Positions 22,683 to 29,410 of a DNA stretch of 63,492 bases are shown here, piece by piece. Origin of the DNA: Candidatus Methylomirabilota bacterium (GTDB lineage: Bacteria; Methylomirabilota; Methylomirabilia; Rokubacteriales; CSP1-6). Numbering within the stretch: position 1 is the stretch's first letter; each line of letters starts with the position of its first letter. The stretch is from assembly GCA_036001065.1 (NCBI GenBank), contig DASYUQ010000169.1:1-63492 (forward strand), read 5' to 3'. The notes beneath the pieces are model-generated. The model made no database searches. It saw only the letters and a program-made list of their open reading frames with translations, and was not told where the DNA came from. A program made the translations under genes and the position numbers.

Positions 22683-24346
22683 GCAAGGCGCGCGCGCTCC
22701 GCGAGTTGCTGGCCCGTCCCGGCCTGGTCCCCGCGGTGGGGGCCCACGACGCGCTCAGCGCCAAGCTGATCGAGGCCGCGGGGTTTCCCGTGGTCTGGTC
22801 GTCCAGCTTCACCGTCTCCGCCGCCCAGCGCGCCATGCCCGACGTCAACCTCCTGACGATGACCGAGACGCTGGAGGCGGCGCGGCACATCGACAACGCC
22901 GTGAGCGTCCCCGTCATCGCGGACTGTGACAACGGCTACGGCAATGTCGTGAACGTCGTGCGGACGGTGGAGGAATACGAGCGGGCGGGCATCGCCGGCA
23001 TCTGCATGGAGGACAACCTCTTTCCCAAGAAGTGCAGCCTCTACCCGGGGATGCGGCGCGAGCTGGCATCGATCGAGGAGCACGCCGGCAAGATCCGCGC
23101 GGCCAGGAAGGCCCAGCGGGATCCGGCGACGGTCATCATCGCCCGCTCCGAGGCGCTGATCGCCGGCTGGGGGATGAAGGAGGCGCTGCGGCGCGCCTAC
23201 GCCTACGCCGAGGCCGGGGCCGACATGATCCTGATGCACTCCAAGGCGCCGACCGCGGCCGAGGTGCTCGAGTTCATGCGGCTCTGGGACCGGCCCACGC
23301 CCATCGTGGTGGTGCCCACCCTCTACCCGTCGGTGACCTTCGAGGAGCTGGAGGCGGCGGGCGTCAAGCTCGTCATCTGGGCGAACCAGGTGCTGCGGGG
23401 CGCCGTGAAGGGAGTGCAGGAGACGCTGGCGACGCTCCGGCGGGCCCGCTGCCTCGACGCCCTGGCCCCCCACATCGTCACGCTGGAGGAGATCTACCGC
23501 CACGTCGGGGTGGACGAGTTCAAGCAGATCGAGACGGAGTTCCTGCCGCGGGGCGCCTCCGACGTGCGGGCCGTCATCATCGCGGCGGGCTCGGGGAAGT
23601 CGCTCCTGCCGCTGACGGAAGACCGGCCCCAGTGCATGCTCGACATCAAGGGGCGGACGGTGCTGGAGCGGCAGCTCGAGACATTGCGCGCCTGCGGCGT
23701 CCAGGAGATCGCGGTGGTCCGCGGCTACCGCAAGGAGACCGTGACGGCCCCGGGGGTGCGCTTCTACGACAACGATGCCTTCGACGAGAGCGGCGAGCTC
23801 GCCTCGCTCTTCGCGGCCGAGCCCGAGCTGCACGGCCGCGTCCTCTTCCTCTACTCGGACATCCTGTTCGAGCGCGCGGTGCTGGAGAAGGTGCTCCGCG
23901 CCGAAGGGGACGTCGTCATCGCCGTGGACCGCGCCTGGGTGGACCAGCGGGACCGCCTGCTGCCGCTGGCCAAGCCCGTGGATCTGGTGGTCACGTCCGA
24001 CCCGCCCCGGCCCGGCCGCCGCTCGCTCGGCGAGGACTGGCGTGACGAGCTGGTGCTGATCGGCCAGCGCATCGCCCCGGAGGCGGCCACCGGCGAGTTC
24101 ATCGGGCTGGCGGCGTTTTCGCCGCGGGGCGTGGAGCTCGCGCGCGAGACCCACGCCCGCGCCGTGGCCGCGGGCGCCGCGCCCTTTCACGAGGCGGCCA
24201 GCATCCGGTACGCCGCCTTCACGGACCTGCTGCAGACGCTGGTGGCGACCGACCACCCCGTCACGTGCGTGAGCACGTGGAAGGGCTGGCTCGAGATCGA
24301 CACGTTCGAAGACTACCAGCGCGCCTGGGCCGAGATCAGGTCGTAG
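22679..24346 (+). CDS. pepM: Phosphoenolpyruvate mutase-like protein fused to nucleotidyltransferase domain
   Basis: A 555-aa fusion. Residues 1-290 are a PEP mutase/isocitrate lyase-superfamily domain that would rearrange phosphoenolpyruvate to phosphonopyruvate. Metal/substrate residues are visible in ADCDNGYG (D82, D84), E111-D112, R156 (IARSEALIAGWG) and H187 (LMHSK). The usual mutase loop EDK-x5-NS is changed: here it is E111-D-N-LFPKK-C119-S120. Residues 296-555 are a sugar-nucleotidyltransferase-like domain (AVIIAAGSGKSLLPLT), comparable to the cytidylyltransferase fusions of phosphonate head-group pathways. In that loop the usual Arg is Ser308 and the PK Lys is Gln318, so its activity is uncertain. 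The downstream decarboxylase supports the phosphonate assignment despite the loop change. Confidence 0.8.
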   Translation: MSKARALRELLARPGLVPAVGAHDALSAKLIEAAGFPVVWSSSFTVSAAQRAMPDVNLLTMTETLEAARHIDNAVSVPVIADCDNGYGNVVNVVRTVEEYERAGIAGICMEDNLFPKKCSLYPGMRRELASIEEHAGKIRAARKAQRDPATVIIARSEALIAGWGMKEALRRAYAYAEAGADMILMHSKAPTAAEVLEFMRLWDRPTPIVVVPTLYPSVTFEELEAAGVKLVIWANQVLRGAVKGVQETLATLRRARCLDALAPHIVTLEEIYRHVGVDEFKQIETEFLPRGASDVRAVIIAAGSGKSLLPLTEDRPQCMLDIKGRTVLERQLETLRACGVQEIAVVRGYRKETVTAPGVRFYDNDAFDESGELASLFAAEPELHGRVLFLYSDILFERAVLEKVLRAEGDVVIAVDRAWVDQRDRLLPLAKPVDLVVTSDPPRPGRRSLGEDWRDELVLIGQRIAPEAATGEFIGLAAFSPRGVELARETHARAVAAGAAPFHEAASIRYAAFTDLLQTLVATDHPVTCVSTWKGWLEIDTFEDYQRAWAEIRS

Positions 24347-25560
24347 TGACCGGACGCGAGTTCGCCGCCCTGCTGGAGCGCCGGGGATTCGATTTCTTCG
24401 CGGGCGTACCCTGCTCGCTGATCGAGGACCTGATCGCGGCGCTCGAGAGCCATCCGCGCCTCCCCTACATCGACGCCGTCCGCGAAGACGTGGCGGTGGG
24501 CCTGGCCGGGGGTGCCTGGCTCGCCGGTCGGCGCCCCGCGGTCCTCATGCAGAACTCGGGGCTCGGCACGAGCCTGAACGCGCTCGCCTCCTTCGCCTTG
24601 ATGTACGGCCTGCCGGCCCTGCTCCTCGTCACCTGGCGCGGCTTCGGCGGCCAGGACGCGCCCGAACACATTCTCATGGGCGAGATCTCGCCGCGCCTGC
24701 TGGACCTGCTGGGCATTCCCTATCACGTGCTCGCCCGCGACTCGCTCGAGGCTGACGTCGCCTGGGCGCGGGAGCAGATGGACGCCCGCATGAGCCCGGT
24801 CGCGCTGCTCGTCCCGCCCGGCCTATTTCATTCGGAGGGGGCATCTTCCTCGGAGGGGGGCTTCGCCCCCTTGCGATCGTCGGAGGGGGCCTCGACGGCC
24901 CCCTCCGAGGCCTCCCCCAGGACGAGGATTGCGCCGGCGAAGCCGGCGCTCGAAGTGCGGTCGCTCCACCACGCCGAGGATAGGCCGTTGGTGGCGAGGA
25001 TTTCGCGGATGCAGGCGATCGCGGCGGCGATCAAGCAGTTGGGCGACGAGCCGGCCATCCACGCCAACGGCTACCCGTCGCGCGAGTCCTGCGCGATCGC
25101 CGACCGCCCGCAGAATTTCTACATGATCGGCTCCATGGGCCTCGCTTCGGCCATCGGCCTGGGCGTGGCGCTCGGCCGCCCCCAACGGCGCACGATCGTC
25201 TTCGACGGCGACGGTAACCTCCTGATGAACCTCGGCATCATCGCCAACGCCACCGCGCTGGCTCCCCCCAACTTCATCCACTGCGTCTTGGACAACGAGG
25301 CGTACGGCTCGACCGGCAACCAGCGGTCGGCGTCGGCCCACGTCCGGCTCGATCGAGTGGCCCGGGCAGCCGGCTACCGGACGGTGGCGGCGGTGACGGA
25401 GGCCGACGAGGTCGCCGCGGCGCTCCGGACGATGCTTTCCTCGGACGGTCCCCACTTCCTCCTCGTGAAGGTGACACGGGAGCAGGCGAAGGTCCCGCGG
25501 ATCCCCCACACCCCGCCGGCGATCCGCGACCGCTTTCGCGCCACCGTGCTGGGAACATGA
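24346..25560 (+). CDS. ppd: Phosphonopyruvate decarboxylase carrying an in-frame repeat insertion
   Basis: A 404-aa thiamine-diphosphate enzyme converting phosphonopyruvate to phosphonoacetaldehyde, the step that makes phosphonate synthesis irreversible. The Pyr domain is residues 1-160 with the likely catalytic Glu at 47 (AVREDVAVGLAGGAW). The PP domain begins near 215 and has the TPP/Mg motif G288-D-G-N with a partner Asn in VLDNEAYG. Residues S163-E203 are encoded entirely by a copy of the GC-rich repeat and lie in the interdomain linker. Without them the length is 363, close to normal. The GTG at 24346 overlaps the pepM stop codon by one base. The 3' end overlaps the next gene by 4 bp. 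Confidence 0.85.
   Translation: MTGREFAALLERRGFDFFAGVPCSLIEDLIAALESHPRLPYIDAVREDVAVGLAGGAWLAGRRPAVLMQNSGLGTSLNALASFALMYGLPALLLVTWRGFGGQDAPEHILMGEISPRLLDLLGIPYHVLARDSLEADVAWAREQMDARMSPVALLVPPGLFHSEGASSSEGGFAPLRSSEGASTAPSEASPRTRIAPAKPALEVRSLHHAEDRPLVARISRMQAIAAAIKQLGDEPAIHANGYPSRESCAIADRPQNFYMIGSMGLASAIGLGVALGRPQRRTIVFDGDGNLLMNLGIIANATALAPPNFIHCVLDNEAYGSTGNQRSASAHVRLDRVARAAGYRTVAAVTEADEVAAALRTMLSSDGPHFLLVKVTREQAKVPRIPHTPPAIRDRFRATVLGT
24832..24954 (+). repeat. GC-rich modular hairpin repeat, copy 4, inside the ppd coding sequence
   Basis: 123 bp, exactly 41 codons, beginning and ending on codon boundaries of ppd. It has the A, B and terminal modules seen in the intergenic copies, including GCGCCGGCGAAGCCGGCGCT. 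The translated part is Ser/Ala/Pro-rich with SEG, APSEASP and IAPAKPALE motifs and no stop codon. Confidence 0.9.
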
Positions 25561-26297
25561 AGGCCATCATCCTCGCCGCCGGCGTGGCCCGCCGGCTCGC
25601 GCCGCTCACCGACCGGACGCACAAGTGCCTGCTGCCCGTGGGCGACCGGCCCCTGCTCACTCGGATGCTGGCCACCCTGGAGGCCGTCGGCGTCGCCGAA
25701 GCGGTGCTCGTCGTCGGTCACTGCGCGGACCAGATCCGCGCGGTGGCGGGCGCGCGCTTCGGCCGGATGAGGGTTCGCTATATCGACAACCCCGAGTACA
25801 CCAGGGGCTCGGTGCTGTCGCTCTACGCCGCGCGCGAGCACCTCGCCGAGCCCGCCCTGGTGATGGACGCCGACGTGCTCTTTCCCCGCGAGCTCCTGCG
25901 CCGCCTGCTGGCGGCGCCGGCTCCCAGCGCCTTCCTCCTCGATCACGGATTCCAAGACACGGGTGAGGAGGTGAAGTACTACACGCGGGGCGATCGGGTG
26001 ATCGCGCTCGGCAAGAAGGTCGTGCCCGAGTCCTGGGAGCTCGTGGGCGAGGGCGTGGGCTTCTTCAAGTGCGGCGCCGAGGCCGGCCCCCAGCTGGTCC
26101 GCCTGCTCGAGCGCGTCATCGCCGAGGGCAACGGCCTCAACGAGTACGAAGACGCCCTGCACCTGCTGGTCGCGCGGCATCACGTGGGGTGGGTCGACAT
26201 CACCGGCCTGCCCTGGACCGAGATCGACTTCGCCGAGGACCTGCGCCGGGCGCGGGACGAGGTGCTGCCGCACGTCGTCCGGCTCGACGGCGCGTGA
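25557..26297 (+). CDS. Sugar-phosphate/alcohol-phosphate cytidylyltransferase-like NTP transferase
   Basis: A 246-aa nucleotidyltransferase with the canonical N-terminal loop ILAAGVARRLAPLTD, followed by HKCLLPVGD. It keeps the Arg and Lys lost in the PepM-fused domain. MDADVLFP supplies the metal-binding Asp, and DITGLPWTEIDFAEDL is the usual C-terminal signature. The family includes phosphocholine, inositol-1-phosphate and 2-aminoethylphosphonate cytidylyltransferases. The gene overlaps ppd and the CDP-alcohol phosphotransferase gene by 4 bp each, so a CDP-activated head group is the likely product. Inositol-1-phosphate or a phosphonate are the best candidate substrates. Confidence 0.82.
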   Translation: MKAIILAAGVARRLAPLTDRTHKCLLPVGDRPLLTRMLATLEAVGVAEAVLVVGHCADQIRAVAGARFGRMRVRYIDNPEYTRGSVLSLYAAREHLAEPALVMDADVLFPRELLRRLLAAPAPSAFLLDHGFQDTGEEVKYYTRGDRVIALGKKVVPESWELVGEGVGFFKCGAEAGPQLVRLLERVIAEGNGLNEYEDALHLLVARHHVGWVDITGLPWTEIDFAEDLRRARDEVLPHVVRLDGA

Positions 26298-27457
26298 TCA
26301 CCGAGGCCGCGCTCTATCTCGCGAGCCCCGCGGACGCGAGCACGGCGAGTTCCGCGGTGGCGGGACGGCCGGTCGCCTTCCGGATGCTGATGGCGGCGGT
26401 CCGCGCGGGGTGCCGCCGGGTGTACGTTCCGGACATCTTCCGCGCCAGCCACGTCGAGCGCGCCATCGCGGCCACCCCCTCCGCGCGCGCCGCCGCCGTC
26501 TGGCTCGCTCACGACGCGAAACCGCCGGGTGGGCCGCTCCTGCTCCTGCCCGCCGCCGCCGTCGTCCCGCCCTCCGCGCTGGCCCCGCTGCTGACCGCGC
26601 CTCCCCTCGCGCTTCTGACCGCCTCCCGCGGCGGCGACGCGCCCGTGGTCGCTGCCGGCGCGGCCCTGGCCGCGACGCTCTGGACGTCGATCGCGGCGGG
26701 TCGGCCGCTGGGAGACGCGCTCGGGCGCGCCCTCCAGAGCGCGGAGGTCGCGGCGATTCCGGGCCCCGGCTGGTACGTGCGAGCGGTGTCGCCCGCGGCC
26801 CGGAAGGAGGCGGAGGCGCATCTCTGCGCTGACCTGGCCAGTGCCATCGACACCTGGCTCGACACGGTCTTCCATCGGCGCCTGTCGCGTCCGCTGAGCC
26901 GGGCGGCGGTCGCAGCGGGCATGACGCCCAACCAGGTCACCCTGGCCAGCCTGCTGGTGGGCCTGGGGGCGGTCTGGTGCTTCTGGCAGGCGACGCCGGC
27001 GCGCGCGCTCGTCGGGCTGGTGTTCTACGCGGGCGCCGTCGTCCTCGACCACGCCGATGGCGAGGTCGCGCGGCTCACGCTCAGCGAGTCACCATTCGGC
27101 GCCTGGCTCGATGTGGCGGTGGACACCGCCATCCACGCGCTGCTGGTCGTGGCCATGGGCATGACGGCCCAGCAGGTCGGGGGCGACGGCGCCGCGCTGG
27201 CCGGGTTGTTGGCGGCGATCGGCGTCGTGGCCAGCGCGACGCTGACGCAGACCTCGCCGCCGGCCCGAGGCGGCCGGATCGGTGTGCTGCTCGACGCGCT
27301 GAGCAACCGAGACGGCTTCTACGCGATGCTCGTCATCTTCATCCTGGGGCTGGCGCTCCGGCCGGGCGCGCTCCCCGCGCTCATGATCTTCCTGGCGGTC
27401 GGCTGTCACGCTTTCTGGTTGAGCCGCCTCGTCTACCGGCTGACGCGGCTCAGCTGA
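26294..27457 (+). CDS. CDP-alcohol phosphotransferase with N-terminal degenerate NTP-transferase-like domain
   Basis: A 387-aa protein. The C-terminal ~190 residues are a CDP-alcohol phosphatidyltransferase membrane domain with a perfect signature: D252-x2-D255-G256-x2-A259-R260-x8-G269-x3-D273-x3-D277. The first ~170 residues look like a decayed nucleotidyltransferase fold (AGRPVAFRMLMAAVRAGCRRVYV; GPLLLLPAAAVVPPSALAPLL) without catalytic residues. This arrangement recalls the fused cytidylyltransferase/phosphotransferase of di-myo-inositol phosphate synthesis, with the active cytidylyltransferase here on the separate upstream gene. The GTG at 26294 overlaps that gene's stop. The 3' end overlaps the convergent oxygenase gene by 8 bp. 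Confidence 0.82.
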   Translation: MITEAALYLASPADASTASSAVAGRPVAFRMLMAAVRAGCRRVYVPDIFRASHVERAIAATPSARAAAVWLAHDAKPPGGPLLLLPAAAVVPPSALAPLLTAPPLALLTASRGGDAPVVAAGAALAATLWTSIAAGRPLGDALGRALQSAEVAAIPGPGWYVRAVSPAARKEAEAHLCADLASAIDTWLDTVFHRRLSRPLSRAAVAAGMTPNQVTLASLLVGLGAVWCFWQATPARALVGLVFYAGAVVLDHADGEVARLTLSESPFGAWLDVAVDTAIHALLVVAMGMTAQQVGGDGAALAGLLAAIGVVASATLTQTSPPARGGRIGVLLDALSNRDGFYAMLVIFILGLALRPGALPALMIFLAVGCHAFWLSRLVYRLTRLS

Positions 27458-28202
27458 GGCCGCCACGGCGGGCGCCGCCGAAGACCGAGCGGAAGCCGAA
27501 GTAGGCGATCGAGTCCTTCATGTTCGACACGAACCGCGCGAGCGGACTCATCGCCGGGTCGCTTACGTACTCGAGCGTGAGGCTCACGCGCTCCTCGCCC
27601 TCGCCCAGCGGCGTGATCGCGTGCCAGAGCTTGTCGCCGTTGAACAGGACGAGGGTGCCGGGCTCGGTCGCCAGCCGGAGCTCCAGGGGCTGGCGCCGCG
27701 GGTCCTTCCGGTACGGCTGGCAGAGCAGGCGGCTCGACGACCGCTCGACGAGGCCCACCAGCACCGTGTAGCGGGCGCCCCTGTAGTAGGACGTGTCGAA
27801 GTGGAAGCCGATATGATCGCCCGGCTCGGTGTAGTAGTAGAGCGCGCACGCGTGCGGATCGGTGGCGGGGCAGCACTGGAGCGCTTGTCCCGTCACTCGG
27901 CGCAGGAAGTCGATGAACGCGGGCGAGCGGTAGAGCGCCAGGATGGCCGGGGCTTCGGCCGCCAGCGTGAAGTAGCTGACGCTGCCGCCCTTCTTGTGCC
28001 GGGGAATGTAGTTGCGGTGAACGGCCGGCCGCACGCGCTCGAGCTCGGCGACGAACGGCTCGATGACGGACGGAGGCAGGCAGCGCTCCAGATAGACGAA
28101 CTCGTTCTGCCGCCAGTACGCTGCGCGCACCGCTTCCATATCCAGCGCGCGGATCACGCGCGCGATCTCTTCCTGCACCGGGTCCATCACGGGATCGAGC
28201 AC
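27450..28202 (-). CDS. 2-oxoglutarate/Fe(II)-dependent dioxygenase
   Basis: A 250-aa double-stranded beta-helix oxygenase. Iron ligands are H134-x-D136 (GFHFDTS) and H194 (KLWHAITP); R205 ([10 protein letters not shown]) would bind 2-oxoglutarate. GGAGG lies just before the GTG at 28202, which supports that start over the ATG at 28187. It converges on the CDP-alcohol phosphotransferase and is divergent from inositol-phosphate synthase. It could hydroxylate a lipid or head group made by this locus, but the substrate is not evident from the sequence. Confidence 0.8.
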   Translation of the reverse strand: MLDPVMDPVQEEIARVIRALDMEAVRAAYWRQNEFVYLERCLPPSVIEPFVAELERVRPAVHRNYIPRHKKGGSVSYFTLAAEAPAILALYRSPAFIDFLRRVTGQALQCCPATDPHACALYYYTEPGDHIGFHFDTSYYRGARYTVLVGLVERSSSRLLCQPYRKDPRRQPLELRLATEPGTLVLFNGDKLWHAITPLGEGEERVSLTLEYVSDPAMSPLARFVSNMKDSIAYFGFRSVFGGARRGGLS

Positions 28203-28335
28203 TGGGACCTCCCCGCGGTCGTGTCGGCTCGCCCGCAGGCAGCGAGCCCTCGCCGCCGACTATGTTACACTGCGCGTTGCGATCGTCTCCGCTCGTCGCG
28301 TCGGGACATCGTTCACATCGGCCAAGGAGGCATCC

Positions 28336-29409
28336 GTGGCGTCTGTACGCGTCGCCCTCATCGGCGTCGGCAACTGCGCGTCGGCCCTCGTCCAGGGCGT
28401 GCAATTCTACCGCACCACGGTCGAGGACGGGTTCGTGCCTGGCCTGATGCACCCGCGGCTGGGCGAATACCATATCGGCGATATCGAGTTCTCGGCGGCG
28501 TTCGACATCGACGAGCGGAAGGTCGGCCGCGACCTCTCCGAGGCCATCGGGGAGGCGCCGAACAATACGGTGCGCTTCGCCCAGGTCCCGCCGCTGGGGG
28601 TACCAGTGTACCGGGGCATGACCCATGACGGGCTGGGAACCTACCTCTCGCAGATGATCCGCAAGGCCCCCGGCTCGACCGCCGACATCGTCGGTATATT
28701 GAGAGAGACGGGGACGCACGTCGTCGTCAACTTCCTCCCGGTCGGCAGCGAGATGGCGACCAAGTGGTACGTCGAGCAGATCCTCGACGCCGGCTGCGCC
28801 TTCGTCAACTGCATCCCCGTCTTCATCGCGCGGGAGGCGTACTGGCGCCGGCGCTTCGAGGAGCGCGGGCTGCCGATCGTGGGCGACGACGTCAAGTCCC
28901 AGGTGGGCGCCACCATCGTCCACCGGGCGCTGGCGCGGCTGTTCATGGACCGCGGCGTGCGCCTGGAGCGCACGAGCCAGCTCAACGTCGGGGGCAACAC
29001 CGACTTCTACAACATGCTCGAGCGCGAGCGGCTGGTGTCGAAGAAGATCTCGAAGACCGACGCGGTGCGTTCGCAGCTCAGCCACGACCTGCCCAGCGAG
29101 GCGATCCACATCGGGCCCAGCGACTACGTGCCCTGGCTGGAAGACCGCAAGTGGGCGTACATCCGCCTGGAGGGCCGCAGCTTCGGCAACCAGCCGGTCA
29201 CGGTGGAGCTGAAGCTCGAGGTCTGGGACTCGCCCAACTCGGCCGGCGTGGTGATCGACGCCATCCGCTGCTGCAAGATCGCGCTCGACCGCGGCCTCAA
29301 GGGCGCGCTCCTGGCGCCCTCGGCGTACCTCATGAAATCACCGCCGGAGCAGTGGGCCGACGACGCGGCCCGCCAGCGTCTGGAGCGGTTCATCAGCGGC
29401 GAAGAGTAG
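28336..29409 (+). CDS. ino1: myo-Inositol-1-phosphate synthase
   Basis: A 357-aa NAD-dependent enzyme that cyclises glucose-6-phosphate to L-myo-inositol-1-phosphate. The Rossmann motif is [13 protein letters not shown]. Family features include [33 protein letters not shown] and [11 protein letters not shown]-like residues ([14 protein letters not shown]) with the catalytic lysines. The GTG at 28336 is supported by AAGGAGG 6-8 nt upstream. The RND exporter gene begins 1 bp after its stop. Together with the cytidylyltransferase and CDP-alcohol phosphotransferase it suggests an inositol-containing lipid or solute. Confidence 0.9.
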   Translation: MASVRVALIGVGNCASALVQGVQFYRTTVEDGFVPGLMHPRLGEYHIGDIEFSAAFDIDERKVGRDLSEAIGEAPNNTVRFAQVPPLGVPVYRGMTHDGLGTYLSQMIRKAPGSTADIVGILRETGTHVVVNFLPVGSEMATKWYVEQILDAGCAFVNCIPVFIAREAYWRRRFEERGLPIVGDDVKSQVGATIVHRALARLFMDRGVRLERTSQLNVGGNTDFYNMLERERLVSKKISKTDAVRSQLSHDLPSEAIHIGPSDYVPWLEDRKWAYIRLEGRSFGNQPVTVELKLEVWDSPNSAGVVIDAIRCCKIALDRGLKGALLAPSAYLMKSPPEQWADDAARQRLERFISGEE

Positions 29410-29410
29410 C

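Noticed and set aside
24265-24345. ATG start for phosphonopyruvate decarboxylase 27 codons upstream of the GTG
   Set aside because: Those codons lie in another frame of pepM and are not protein-like; the domain begins at TGREFAALL right after the GTG.
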